Shown: positions 17,176 through 25,717, numbered from the stretch's first letter. The stretch is 64,000 bases of DNA from Mitsuaria chitosanitabida ATCC BAA-476 = NBRC 102408 (GCF_001598255.1 NZ_BCYP01000012.1:43347-107346), one strand, 5' to 3'. Translations and numbers: made by a program. Notes: a model not told the origin generated them from the letters alone.

Positions 17176-18321
17176 ATGCAATCCTTGATCGACATGCCCC
17201 GGCCCGATTCGACATCGAGCCTCTCCCGAGACCCCGCCGCGCTGCAGGCGCTGATGGGCGAGGTTCGCGCCTGGGCGCATGAGTTCGGATTCTCACAGAT
17301 TGGGGTGGCCCACGTCGATCTGAGCGATGCGGAAGCCGGACTGCAAGCGTGGCTGGACGCCGGCCATCACGGCGAGATGCACTACATGGCCGCCCACGGC
17401 CTCAAGCGCGCGCGGCCGGCCGAGCTGGTCCCCGGCACGCTCAGCATCCTGACCGCGCGCATGGACTACCTGCCCGAGTCGGTCGGCCCCGACTGGCAGG
17501 ACCGCGAATGGGCCGCGATGCGCGATCCGTCGCGGGCGCAGGTTTCGCTCTATGCGCGGGGGCGGGACTATCACAAGGTCCTGCGCCATCGCCTGCAGCA
17601 GCTGGCGGACCGCATCCAGGCCGCCATCGGACCGATGGGGCATCGCGTGTTCACCGACTCGGCACCGGTGATGGAAGTCGAGCTGGCCACCCGCTCGGGC
17701 CTGGGCTGGCGCGGCAAGCACACCCTGACCCTGCATCGCGACAGCGGGTCCATGTTCTTCCTGGGCGAGATCTTCCTGGACGTGGCGCTCCCCCTGACGG
17801 AGCCGGTCACCGCGCACTGCGGCCAATGCAGCGCCTGTCTGGATGCCTGTCCCACGCGGGCGATCGTCGCCCCGTACCGGCTCGACGCGCGGCGCTGCAT
17901 CAGCTATCTGACCATCGAGCAGGACGGACCGATCCCGGTCGAGTTCCGCGAGGCCATGGGCAACCGCATCTACGGTTGCGACGACTGCCAGCTGGTCTGC
18001 CCCTGGAACAAGTTCGCGCGCCGCAGCCCGCTGCCGGACTTCGACTGGCGCGAACCGCTGGGGAACGCCTCGCTGCTGGCGCTCTGGGCCTGGGACGAGC
18101 CGACCTTCCTGCGCCGCACCGAGGGCTCGGCGATCCGGCGCATCGGCCATGCGCGCTGGCGGCGCAACCTCGCCGTGGCCATGGGGAACGCGCTCAGGCA
18201 AGACCTGGCCCCGGCGTTGCGCGAGGACCTTCGCCGGGCGCTGACGGCGGTCCGGCCGGACGCGTCGGCCTTGCTCGCCGAGCACATCGACTGGGCGCTG
18301 GCGCAGGACCCGGAGGGCTGA
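17176..18321 (+). CDS. queG: epoxyqueuosine reductase QueG
   Basis: 381 residues. QueG performs the last step of queuosine synthesis in tRNA, reducing epoxyqueuosine with cobalamin and two [4Fe-4S] clusters. Visible: a conserved N-terminal block (EFGFSQIGVAHVDLSDAE), YARGRDYHKVLR, DSAPVMEVELATRSGLGWRGKHT (cobalamin region), then the ferredoxin motifs CGQCSACLDACPTRAI and YGCDDCQLVCPWNKF. The C-terminal part is a HEAT-like repeat. ATG at 17176 is used; an ATG at 17194 is an alternative. Its start lies 5 bp from the divergent tsaE start, so its promoter must lie within tsaE. Confidence 0.95.
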   Translation: MQSLIDMPRPDSTSSLSRDPAALQALMGEVRAWAHEFGFSQIGVAHVDLSDAEAGLQAWLDAGHHGEMHYMAAHGLKRARPAELVPGTLSILTARMDYLPESVGPDWQDREWAAMRDPSRAQVSLYARGRDYHKVLRHRLQQLADRIQAAIGPMGHRVFTDSAPVMEVELATRSGLGWRGKHTLTLHRDSGSMFFLGEIFLDVALPLTEPVTAHCGQCSACLDACPTRAIVAPYRLDARRCISYLTIEQDGPIPVEFREAMGNRIYGCDDCQLVCPWNKFARRSPLPDFDWREPLGNASLLALWAWDEPTFLRRTEGSAIRRIGHARWRRNLAVAMGNALRQDLAPALREDLRRALTAVRPDASALLAEHIDWALAQDPEG

Positions 18322-18350
18322 TCCCCCCGGCCGGCCCTCGCGCCGGCGCC

Positions 18351-19232
18351 TCACTCCTGGATCGCCTTGCGGAAGGCGGCGATGAAGTCCGACACCGCCT
18401 TGGGCGAGCGCAGCCCCTGGGGCTGGACCGCGCGGACCTCGACCGGCACCTCGGGCAGCAGGGTGCGCAGGTGCAGGTCCTCGCCACGGGCCTGCGCGGT
18501 GAAGGAGTCGACGATGGCGGGGCCGAATCCCTGCTCGGCCATCACCATCGCGATGTGGTGGGTCTGCACGGTGATGCCGGCCTGCGGCGTCAGCCCCAGC
18601 CGCGCCCACTGATCGGCGAGCACCGCGCCCAGCGGGTCGCGCTCGTCGATGCGGATGAAGGGCTCGCGCAGCACGTCCTGCAGATCGACCGTGGCGCGGC
18701 GGTCCGCGCCGGACTTGCCGCGCGCGGAGACACACACCAATCGCCCGGTGGCGACCAGCTCGTCGCTCAGGGCCGGGTGGGGCATGCGCCCATAGACGAT
18801 GCCGACATCCCCCTCCTGCAGCGCCATCGCCCGGGCGATGTCGTTGGAATGCAGGGTGCGCACGGAGATCGGCAGATCGCCGTAGCGGCGGCGGAAGAGC
18901 TTGAGCGCCTCGGGCAGCGCGCGTACCGCGAGCGAGGGCACGACCAGGATGCGGAAGCCCTGGCCCTCGCCGCTGCCCAGCGCCGTGGCCATGCGGCGCA
19001 CCGATTCCAGCTGCGACATCAGCGCCTGGACCTCCGGATAGAGCGCCTGCGCCTCGCGCGTGGGGATGAGGCGGCGGCGCTGGCGCGTGAACAGCGCGTA
19101 GCCGAGCTGCAACTCCGCCAGCTGCAGGGCCTGCGTCACGGCGGGCTGCGTCACGTGCAGCAGCTTGGACGCGGCGCTGACGGAACCCGTCAGCATCACC
19201 GCATGGAAGACCTCGATGTGTTTCAGGCGCAC
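18351..19232 (-). CDS. LysR-family transcriptional regulator
   Basis: 293 residues from the GTG at 19232. The N-terminal winged helix-turn-helix reads FHAVMLTGSVSAASKLLHVTQPAVTQALQLAE; the rest is a type-2 periplasmic-binding-like effector domain (about residues 90-290). It is divergent from a glutamate/aspartate-type binding protein and an aspartate racemase-like gene, so these are its probable targets, with an amino acid as inducer (inference). An ATAAG-N5-CTTAT dyad lies 20 bp upstream of its start. It resembles the NocR/OccR/ArgP-like amino-acid group, but I cannot assign an orthologue. Confidence 0.88.
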   Translation of the reverse strand: MRLKHIEVFHAVMLTGSVSAASKLLHVTQPAVTQALQLAELQLGYALFTRQRRRLIPTREAQALYPEVQALMSQLESVRRMATALGSGEGQGFRILVVPSLAVRALPEALKLFRRRYGDLPISVRTLHSNDIARAMALQEGDVGIVYGRMPHPALSDELVATGRLVCVSARGKSGADRRATVDLQDVLREPFIRIDERDPLGAVLADQWARLGLTPQAGITVQTHHIAMVMAEQGFGPAIVDSFTAQARGEDLHLRTLLPEVPVEVRAVQPQGLRSPKAVSDFIAAFRKAIQE

Positions 19233-19252
19233 GCCGTGCTCCCGGCAAGAAC

Positions 19253-19267
19253 ATAAGGCCAGCTTAT
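19253..19267. promoter_or_regulatory. probable LysR-regulator operator
   Basis: ATAAG-GCCAG-CTTAT is a perfect 5-bp dyad with a 5-bp spacer in the 126-bp region between the divergent LysR and binding-protein starts. It fits the T-N11-A pattern for LysR-type regulators and could serve autoregulation and control of the transporter gene. Confidence 0.55.
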
Positions 19268-19358
19268 ACGTTGGAGCGGACTTCCGATCCACGGGAGGAC
19301 TGAGGTTCAATATCGTTCACGCATTGCCACCTTCGCCCACCGCGAGAAAGGAAACGCC

Positions 19359-20252
19359 ATGAAGGCTTTCGTTCCCAGTGCAGTTGTCGTCCTGTCCCTC
19401 GTCGCCGCCGGTGCCGCCCAGGCACAGACGGGCGGCACGCTCGAGAAGGTCAAGTCCTCGGGCACGATCACCGTGGCCTACCGGGACTCCTCGATCCCGT
19501 TCTCCTACCTCGACGCCGAGGCCAAGCCCACCGGCTTCGGCTGGGAGATCTGCGGGAAGATCGTCGACCAGGTGAAGAAGGCCACCGGCCGCGCGGACCT
19601 GAAGGTGGCCACGCAGGCGGTGAGCTCGCAGAACCGCATCCCGCTGCTGGCCAACGGCACCATCGACATCGAGTGCGGCTCCACCACCAACAACACCGAG
19701 CGCGCCAAGCAGGTCGATTTCGCGATCAACTACTTCTACACGGGCACGCGGCTGCTGGTAAAGGCGAACTCGGGCATCAAGTCCTTCGCGGACCTGAAGG
19801 GCCGCAAGGTGGTGTCGACCACGGGCACGACCAACTTCCAGGTGTTGCGCCGGCTCAACCAGGAGAAGGGGCTGGGCTTCGATCTGATCAGCGCCAAGGA
19901 CCACGCCGAGTCCGCGCTGCTGGTGCAGGCGGGCCGCGCCGACGCCTTCGGCATGGACGACATCCTGCTGTACGGGCTGAAGGCGAGTTCGGCCAACCCG
20001 GCGGAGCTGGCGGTGGTGGGCGACGCGGTGCAGGTCGAGCCCTACGCGATCATGCTGCGCAAGGACGATCCGGCCTTCAAGCAGCTGGTGGACGGGGTGC
20101 TGACGCAGCTGATGAAGAGCGGCGAGTTCGAGGCGCTCTACAAGAAGTGGTTCCAGTCGCCGATCCCGCCGCGGGGCATCAACCTGAACGCGCCGATGAG
20201 CCGCGAGCTGCAGGACAACCTGAAGGCGCTGTCGGACAAGCCGGCGCAGTAA
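19359..20252 (+). CDS. amino-acid ABC transporter periplasmic binding protein (GltI-like)
   Basis: 297 residues, with a signal peptide ending near AAQAQT. It is an SBP_bac_3 family protein close to glutamate/aspartate-binding GltI/PEB1: TITVAYRDSSIPFSYLD, GFGWEICGKIVDQV, IDIECGSTTNNTERAKQVDF and GRADAFGMDDILLYGL match that group, including the Arg that contacts the amino-acid carboxylate. It probably delivers an acidic amino acid to an inner-membrane ABC permease. No permease or ATPase gene is adjacent, so it must share one encoded elsewhere. It ends 7 bp before the racemase-like gene, likely one transcript. Confidence 0.9.
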   Translation: MKAFVPSAVVVLSLVAAGAAQAQTGGTLEKVKSSGTITVAYRDSSIPFSYLDAEAKPTGFGWEICGKIVDQVKKATGRADLKVATQAVSSQNRIPLLANGTIDIECGSTTNNTERAKQVDFAINYFYTGTRLLVKANSGIKSFADLKGRKVVSTTGTTNFQVLRRLNQEKGLGFDLISAKDHAESALLVQAGRADAFGMDDILLYGLKASSANPAELAVVGDAVQVEPYAIMLRKDDPAFKQLVDGVLTQLMKSGEFEALYKKWFQSPIPPRGINLNAPMSRELQDNLKALSDKPAQ

Positions 20253-20259
20253 GCCTCCC

Positions 20260-21027
20260 ATGACGCAGACAACACCGCGCCCGGCGCGCGGCGCGGGCGG
20301 AGCCATGCCGGGCCCGCCCGGCGTCGTGGGCATCCTGGGGGGCATGGGGCCGCTGGCGACGGTCGACTTCATGCGCAAGATGCTCGCGGCCACGCCGGCG
20401 GTGACGGACCAGGACCACGTCCCGGTCGTGGTCAGCAGCATCCCGCAGGTGCCCGACCGCACGGCCGCGTTCCGGGGCGAGGGCGTTTCGCCGCTGGACG
20501 CGATGATCGCCAGCGGCCGGCGCCTGATCGCCGCGGGCGCGGACATGGTGGTCGTGCCCTGCAACACGGCGCACCTGTGGTTCGACGAGCTCGAGCGGGC
20601 GCTGGGCCTGCCGATGATCCATCTGGTTGATGCCGCGATCGCCGAGGCCCTCGAGCGCGTGCCGGACGGTGGCAAGGTCGGCCTGCTGGCGACCGACGCG
20701 ACGCTCGCCTCGGGGCTCTACCTGAACCGGACCGCGCTGGACGGACGCCGCGTCCAATGGCTGCTGCCGACGGCCGGCGAGATGCTCGACCTCGTCATGC
20801 CCGGCATCGCTGACGTGAAGGCCGCTCAGCTGCCCGCGGCCGCGCAGCGGCTCGCGCAGGCCGCGCGGGCCCTGCATCAACGGGGCGCCCGCGCGATCGT
20901 GCTCGGCTGCACGGAGATCCCGCTGGTGCTCGACGCCGAAGCGGCCGGCCTGCCGGTCATCGACGCCACCGCCGCGCTCGCCCGAGAGGCCGTGGCCTGG
21001 GCGAGCGCGCGGCGATCGGACCACTGA
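20260..21027 (+). CDS. aspartate/glutamate racemase family protein
   Basis: 255 residues. The family signature is GVVGILGGMGPLATVDFM near the start. The two catalytic cysteines are in VPCNTAH and LGCTEIPL, the arrangement of cofactor-independent aspartate racemases (YgeA/RacD type), which use a two-base cysteine mechanism. The first ~18 residues are a Pro/Gly/Ala-rich extension; an internal ATG in GGAMPGPPG is an alternative start. It probably forms one transcript with the acidic amino-acid binding protein, suggesting use or synthesis of a D-amino acid such as D-aspartate (inference). Broad-specificity racemases of the same fold cannot be excluded. Confidence 0.88.
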   Translation: MTQTTPRPARGAGGAMPGPPGVVGILGGMGPLATVDFMRKMLAATPAVTDQDHVPVVVSSIPQVPDRTAAFRGEGVSPLDAMIASGRRLIAAGADMVVVPCNTAHLWFDELERALGLPMIHLVDAAIAEALERVPDGGKVGLLATDATLASGLYLNRTALDGRRVQWLLPTAGEMLDLVMPGIADVKAAQLPAAAQRLAQAARALHQRGARAIVLGCTEIPLVLDAEAAGLPVIDATAALAREAVAWASARRSDH

Positions 21028-21131
21028 TTCGAGTCAGGCATCCGACTGGGATATGCGACGAGTTTTCCAGAATGGTCGATGCGACCGGTCACGACGACCA
21101 TGAATTCGACGGCGCGCATGCCGTCGCTTTC

Positions 21132-21136
21132 AGGAG
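21132..21136 (+). promoter_or_regulatory. ribosome binding site of the double-glycine leader peptide gene
   Basis: AGGAG six bases before the ATG at 21143 fixes the start of a small gene. Confidence 0.6.
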
Positions 21137-21142
21137 TTGTGA

Positions 21143-21403
21143 ATGTTGAGAACGCTGAACAAGGAAGAGATCGCAAGGGTGCATGGCGGCTTGGCCGCCG
21201 TGCCAGTCGGCGTCATCGTCGGGGGGACCTTGGCGGGAGCGAACTACCTCGCGGGGAGTCGGCGCACCCTCATGGGTTTCGGGGGCGCCGTGATGTACGG
21301 GGCCATTGGGGGTGCCGTCTCGGCAAGTGGCGCCGGCATTGCCATGAAGCTCTTTGGCGGCGCGTTCGGAAGCGCCGGTCAGTGGTTCGCGAAGAAGGTC
21401 TGA
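21143..21403 (+). CDS. double-glycine-leader peptide, bacteriocin-like, 86 aa
   Basis: An 86-residue protein whose first 16 residues fit the secretion leader cut by C39-peptidase ABC exporters: LRTLNKEEIARVHGG has Leu at -12, Glu at -8, Ile at -7, Val at -4 and Gly-Gly at -2/-1. The predicted 70-residue mature part is very rich in Gly and Ala, hydrophobic, with many GxxxG-type spacings and a basic tail (WFAKKV). That is like class II bacteriocins and colicin V-type microcins that insert into membranes. It has a good ribosome site. A second 86-residue gene follows 4 bp after its stop. No C39 exporter is in the window. Function is inferred from leader and composition only; a signalling or contact-inhibition peptide is also possible. 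Confidence 0.72.
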   Translation: MLRTLNKEEIARVHGGLAAVPVGVIVGGTLAGANYLAGSRRTLMGFGGAVMYGAIGGAVSASGAGIAMKLFGGAFGSAGQWFAKKV

Positions 21404-21407
21404 GGCG

Positions 21408-21668
21408 ATGGGCGTCGCGTTGGATTGGCAGACGGTCCTGATGCCCTTGGCCACCGGGGTCGGCGTGCTGTCCTACTCGCGGGCCGTACACGCCCAGCGA
21501 GGTGGCCTGGTGCTCGCCGGTCTCGCCACGGCGCTTTCCGTGGGTGCCGTCGTGGTTCCCAAGGAGGGCGGGGGCGGCGAGTGGTGGCAACTCGCCCTCG
21601 CGTCGGCGACCGGGCCGCTGGCTTACGGTGTCGCGCGGTGGGTACGACGGAGATCCACCTCGACCTGA
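21408..21668 (+). CDS. small membrane protein, possible immunity partner of the leader peptide
   Basis: 86 residues from the ATG at 21408, 4 bp after the stop of the leader-peptide gene; the ribosome site is AGAAGG at 21393-21398, inside that gene. Three hydrophobic stretches are visible (about residues 9-24, 33-49 and 58-74), separated by short charged or Gly-rich loops, and the C-terminus is basic (RWVRRRSTST). It has no double-glycine leader. Small two- or three-helix proteins directly downstream of bacteriocin genes are commonly immunity proteins, which is the basis of this suggestion. It could also be a second pore component. No family recognised. Confidence 0.6.
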   Translation: MGVALDWQTVLMPLATGVGVLSYSRAVHAQRGGLVLAGLATALSVGAVVVPKEGGGGEWWQLALASATGPLAYGVARWVRRRSTST

Positions 21669-21676
21669 TGCTGAGC

Positions 21677-21710
21677 GGGCGCCGCCTTGGAGCGTCTCCG
21701 GGCGGCGTCC
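21677..21710. terminator. hairpin terminator between the small-peptide pair and the AEC carrier gene
   Basis: GGGCGCCGCC and GGCGGCGTCC form a 10-bp stem with one G-T wobble and a 14-base loop, followed by TTATCT on the plus strand. It lies between convergent genes and ends the two-gene transcript. Confidence 0.5.
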
Positions 21711-22598
21711 TTATCTGATGGCGACCTCCAGCCACATCGGCAGTGCCACCATCCCGAGCAGCGTCGAGACCGTGACCAGTCCCGCGACGAAGGGGCCGTT
21801 GCCACCCATGCGGACGGCCAGGACGTAGGCGCTCGAGGCCGTCGGCAGGGCGGCGAAGGCGATCAGCAGCGCGGCCTGCGGGGCGGGCAGGGCGAGCGCC
21901 TGTCCCAGCGCGATCGCCGCCAGCGGCAGCATCAGGTGCTTGATCGCCAGCAGGGTGGCCGCGAGCCAGGGGGCGTCCTTCAGCGCGCCCAGCCGCAGGC
22001 CGGCGCCGACCGCCATCAAGCCCAGCGGCAACGCCGCCAGGCCGATCTTCTGCAGGGTGATCGCCGCCGGTTCCGGCAGGCGCAGGCCCAGCAGGTTCGC
22101 CGCGAGGCCCGTCAGCGTCGCCACGATCAGCGGATTGCGGGCGAGCTCGCGCAGGTAACCGTGGCCGCCGTGGCGCGCCAGCGGATACACCGCCGCGACG
22201 TTGGCCACCGGCACGCACACCGCGACGATCATCGCGATCCAGGCCACGCCCTGCGCGCCGTGCAGCCGCTCGGCCAAGGCCAGTCCGACGAAGGTGTTGA
22301 AACGGAAGGCCACCTGCGACCCGGACGCCAAGGTCCTGGGGGCAACACCTGGCACCCACCGCAGGGCGTACGCCATCGCGATGCCCGCGCCCATCACGCC
22401 CAGCCCGGCGCCCATCAGGGTCATGGTGTCGCCCGGCGACAACGTGCTGCGCGAGATGGAGTTGAACAACAGCACAGGAAAAAGCAGGAAGTACACGAGC
22501 TTTTCCGCCGCCTCCCAGACCGGCCGGTCCAGCGGCGTGTATCGGCACAGCAGGAATCCCGCCGCGATCAGCAGGAAGTCGGGCAGCAACAGCAGCAT
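21711..22598 (-). CDS. AEC family transporter (auxin efflux carrier / malonate-type)
   Basis: 295 residues with about ten hydrophobic segments. The sequence has the bile-acid/auxin-carrier fold features: LLPDFLLIAAGFLL at the start, NTFVGLALAERL after the third helix, a NPLIVATLTGLAANLLGL half-repeat start and ALPTASSAYVLAVRMGG near the end. Members are secondary transporters of organic anions, such as malonate or malate. The start ATG at 22598 precedes the first helix; an upstream in-frame ATG at 22649 would add a polar stretch with no support. It is divergent from the Bug-family binding protein gene. Confidence 0.87.
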   Translation of the reverse strand: MLLLLPDFLLIAAGFLLCRYTPLDRPVWEAAEKLVYFLLFPVLLFNSISRSTLSPGDTMTLMGAGLGVMGAGIAMAYALRWVPGVAPRTLASGSQVAFRFNTFVGLALAERLHGAQGVAWIAMIVAVCVPVANVAAVYPLARHGGHGYLRELARNPLIVATLTGLAANLLGLRLPEPAAITLQKIGLAALPLGLMAVGAGLRLGALKDAPWLAATLLAIKHLMLPLAAIALGQALALPAPQAALLIAFAALPTASSAYVLAVRMGGNGPFVAGLVTVSTLLGMVALPMWLEVAIR

Positions 22599-22773
22599 GC
22601 GGGGGTGTTCGTCCAAGGGGCGCACGAGTGTGCCAGTCCGATCGCACACGCCTTGACGAAGTCTCTACGTAGTTCCGCTAGCGCCCCCCGGAGGCCGGGA
22701 TACTTAAGCTCGCCCGATGGCCGGTCCCCCGGCCTCGCATCAACGTCCCCCTTTTTCAGAAGACGAGGAGATC

Positions 22774-23751
22774 ATGAACCGTCGCTCGATCCTTCAACGC
22801 GGCCTGGTCCTGGGCACGCTGACCGTCAGCTGCTCGCTCGCCCTGGCCGACGGCTATCCCAACAAGCCGGTCAAGCTGGTCGTGCCCTTCGCGCCCGGCG
22901 GCACCACCGACATCGTCGCCCGCGTGGTGGCCCAGCACATCGCGGGCCCCCTCGGTCAGACCATGATCGTGGAGAACAAGGCGGGCGGCGGCGGCATCAT
23001 CGGCGCCACCGACACCGCCCGCTCCGCGCCGGACGGCTACTCGCTGGGCGTGGCGACCGTGTCCACCACGGCCACCAACCCCGCCATCAACCCGAAGACG
23101 CCGTACAACCCGCTGACGGACTTCACGCCCATCATCAACCTGGCCGCCACGCCCAACGTGATCGCGGTCCACCCGTCCTTCCCGGCCAAGGACTACAAGG
23201 GCTTCATCGCCGAGCTCAAGAAGAACCCCGGCAAGTACAGCTACTCCACCTCCGGCACCGGCGGCATCGGCCACCTGCAGATGGAGCTGTACAAGAGCCT
23301 GACCGGCACCTTCGTCACCCACATCCCGTACCGCGGCGCCGGCCCGGCCCTGAACGACACCGTGGCCGGCCAGGTCCCGATGATCTTCGACAACCTGCCG
23401 TCGGCGCTCCCGTTCATCAAGGACGGCCGCCTGATCGCCATCGCCGTGGCCGCGCCGCAGCGCCTGGCCGTGCTCCCGAACGTCCCCACCTTCAAGGAAC
23501 TGGGCCTGGAGCCGGTCAACCGCATGGCCTACTACGGCATCCTGGGCCCGAAGAACCTGCCCAAGGAAGTCGTGGCCAAGATCAACGAGGCCGCCCGCAA
23601 GACCATCGAGATGCCCGAGGTGAAGAACCGCATCGAGCAGACCGGCTCGATCGTCATCGGCAACACGCCCGAGCAGTTCACCGAGCAGATCAAGGCCGAG
23701 TTCGCGGTCTACAAGAAGGTCGTCGAGCAGCAGAAGCTCAAGCTCGACTGA
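22774..23751 (+). CDS. Bug/TctC family tripartite tricarboxylate-type solute-binding protein
   Basis: 325 residues; the N-terminal signal carries RRSILQRG and is cleaved near ALAD. Bug-family marks: YPNKPVKLVVPFAPGGTTD near the start, VENKAGGGGIIG, YSTSGTGGIGHL and HIPYRGAGPALNDTVAGQVPM, ending with a C-terminal helix rich in Glu/Lys. These periplasmic proteins bind carboxylates or other small molecules. They are very numerous in Burkholderiales, mostly as orphans without the TctAB membrane partners, as here. The ribosome site GAGGAG sits 4 bp before ATG 22774. It ends at a strong terminator. Confidence 0.93.
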   Translation: MNRRSILQRGLVLGTLTVSCSLALADGYPNKPVKLVVPFAPGGTTDIVARVVAQHIAGPLGQTMIVENKAGGGGIIGATDTARSAPDGYSLGVATVSTTATNPAINPKTPYNPLTDFTPIINLAATPNVIAVHPSFPAKDYKGFIAELKKNPGKYSYSTSGTGGIGHLQMELYKSLTGTFVTHIPYRGAGPALNDTVAGQVPMIFDNLPSALPFIKDGRLIAIAVAAPQRLAVLPNVPTFKELGLEPVNRMAYYGILGPKNLPKEVVAKINEAARKTIEMPEVKNRIEQTGSIVIGNTPEQFTEQIKAEFAVYKKVVEQQKLKLD

Positions 23752-23795
23752 TCCTCCGCGGATCCGGGGCCGGTTCTCGGCAGAGCACCGACGAG

Positions 23796-23821
23796 AAGGG
23801 GCGTCCCACGGGACGCCCCTT
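23796..23821. terminator. strong hairpin terminator between the Bug gene and the chemotaxis receptor gene
   Basis: AAGGGGCGTCCC and GGGACGCCCCTT form a 12-bp perfect inverted repeat, followed by TTGT on the plus strand. It sits between convergent genes and may serve both. Confidence 0.8.
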
Positions 23822-23854
23822 TGTCATGCCGGCACGCGCGGCCCGGCCGGTCCT

Positions 23855-25405
23855 TCAGGCCCGGTGGATGCGGAACACGCTGACCGCGTCGACCAGGCTC
23901 AGCGCCTGACCCCGCAGACTGGAGGCGGCGGAGGCGATCTCCTCGACCATCGCCGCGTTCTGCTGCGTGGCGGCGTCCATCTCGCTGACCGCGCCCGACA
24001 CCTGCGACACCCCCTGCGCCTGCTCGGCGCTGGCCACGCTGATCTCGCCGACGATGCGGTGCACGTGGCGGATGGCGTCCACCACCTCGTTCATGGTCTC
24101 GCCGGCGCGGTTGACCAGCGCGGTGCCGGCCTCGACCTCGTCCACGCTGGCCGCGATCAGGGTCTTGATCTCCTTGGCCGCCTCGGCCGAGCGGCTCGCC
24201 AGCGTGCGCACCTCCGACGCCACGACCGCGAAGCCGCGACCCTGCTCGCCGGCCCGCGCCGCCTCGACGGCCGCGTTCAGGGCGAGGATGTTGGTCTGGA
24301 AGGCGATGCCGTCGATCACGCCGATGATGTCGGCGATCCGGCGCGAGCTGCCATGGATGCCCTGCATCCGCGCCACCACCTGCGACACCACCTCGCCGCC
24401 GCGCGTGGCGACCTCGGCGGCGGAGTTCGCCAGCTTGTTGGCCTCGCCCGAGGACTGGGCCGTGTGGCCGACGGTGCCGCTGAGCTGCTCCATGGTGCTG
24501 GCCGCCCGCTGCACGTTGGAGGCCGTCTGCTCGGTGCGCTGGCTCAGGTCCTGGTTGCCGGCGGACACCTCGTGGCAGGCGTTCTGGATGCTCTCCGAGG
24601 AGGAGCGCACCTGGGTGATCGCGGTCTGCAGGCTGGCGCGCATGCGCTCGATGGCCCCCACCATGGTGGCGATCTCGTCGCGGCCCTCGGCCGTGGCGAC
24701 CCGGGTCAGGTCGCCCTGGGCGACGGACTCCACCAGATCCATGGCCCGCGCCAGCGGCCGCGTCACCGAGCGCGTCAGGGCCCAGGCGAACAGCGCGCCG
24801 GCCGCCAGGGCCAGCAGGCCGATCACGAGGATGCGGGCCTGCGCGGCGTTGGTGGCCTCGTCGACCTCCGCGGCCATGTCGTCCAGCGTCTTCTGCTGGA
24901 AGCGCAGGTAGCCGGTCATCTTCTCCAGATAGGCGTCGGCCTGCGGGCGGAACTGCTCGGTCAGCAGGCGCTCGGTGGCCTCGGCGTCGCCGGCCTTCTT
25001 GAGCGCGGCGATCTTGTCGCGCGTGGCGATGTAGGTCTTGCGCGCCTCGGTCAGCTCGGCCACGACGCGCTTCTCGTCGTCGCTCTTGGGCAGCGCGTCC
25101 AGGGACTTGACGATCTCGTTGCCCCGCGCGGTGGAGACCTTCACGTCGGCGGTGAAGTAGTCCGCCAGCGACGGGTCGCTGCTCTTGGCGATCGCGGTGT
25201 AGCGCTTCACGCCGACGATGGTCAGCATGTACCACTCGCTGACCAGGCGCTCCTTCTGGAGCGGGACGGCCATCATCGTGCGGGTGGCCTGCTCGGTGCG
25301 GTTCAGGCCCAGCCAGCCCACGGTCATGATGGCCGCCACCAGCAGCAGCACCACGCCGAATCCCATCGAGAGGCGGGCTGCCAGGCGCATGTCGTTCAAC
25401 TTCAC
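23855..25405 (-). CDS. methyl-accepting chemotaxis protein
   Basis: 516 residues. N-terminal membrane helix (about 10-32); a periplasmic four-helix-bundle sensor (about 33-190) containing [13 protein letters not shown]; a second helix (about 192-212); a HAMP domain ([20 protein letters not shown]); and the cytoplasmic signalling domain, whose hairpin tip reads [37 protein letters not shown]. This is the standard Tsr-like class widespread in Burkholderiales. There is no NWETF-type C-terminal CheR-binding pentapeptide; it ends VSVFRIHRA. The ligand is unknown. It is a single gene with its own upstream region. Confidence 0.94.
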   Translation of the reverse strand: MKLNDMRLAARLSMGFGVVLLLVAAIMTVGWLGLNRTEQATRTMMAVPLQKERLVSEWYMLTIVGVKRYTAIAKSSDPSLADYFTADVKVSTARGNEIVKSLDALPKSDDEKRVVAELTEARKTYIATRDKIAALKKAGDAEATERLLTEQFRPQADAYLEKMTGYLRFQQKTLDDMAAEVDEATNAAQARILVIGLLALAAGALFAWALTRSVTRPLARAMDLVESVAQGDLTRVATAEGRDEIATMVGAIERMRASLQTAITQVRSSSESIQNACHEVSAGNQDLSQRTEQTASNVQRAASTMEQLSGTVGHTAQSSGEANKLANSAAEVATRGGEVVSQVVARMQGIHGSSRRIADIIGVIDGIAFQTNILALNAAVEAARAGEQGRGFAVVASEVRTLASRSAEAAKEIKTLIAASVDEVEAGTALVNRAGETMNEVVDAIRHVHRIVGEISVASAEQAQGVSQVSGAVSEMDAATQQNAAMVEEIASAASSLRGQALSLVDAVSVFRIHRA

Positions 25406-25684
25406 GTCTTGTCTCCGTCGGTTGCTCCGGCCCGGTGACGCGTCATGGCGATGGCACCGGTACCAAATGGAGTCGCGACTGTAGGCGGCAGGCCCCCACG
25501 CGGGACGAGGTCAGCACCGCCAAAACGTGGCGTTGTACCGGGTACGGCAGGCGACCCGACGAATTTCAATAGATGAAAAGGGCGTCGCGGCATGCAAAAA
25601 ACCGTCATGCTGCGCCGCCGCAAAATTTCTCATGATGGAGGAGGTCATCTCACCATCCGGTTTATGAATCGCAACCTGTTGATT

Positions 25685-25713
25685 TTGTTGGTGAAAAAAT
25701 TCAGTCTTATATA
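25685..25713 (+). promoter_or_regulatory. probable sigma70 promoter of aceA
   Basis: TTGTTG at 25685-25690 and TATATA at 25708-25713 with a 17-bp spacer, about 155 bp upstream of the aceA start. The spacer is A/T-rich, in strong contrast to the surroundings. Confidence 0.55.
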
Positions 25714-25717
25714 AGAC
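25704..25717. promoter_or_regulatory. perfect 14-bp palindrome GTCTTATATAAGAC over the aceA -10 region
   Basis: A fully self-complementary site that overlaps the proposed -10 box, the expected place for a repressor controlling the glyoxylate shunt. I recall similar palindromes upstream of central-carbon genes in Betaproteobacteria, but I cannot name the regulator from this sequence. Confidence 0.6.
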
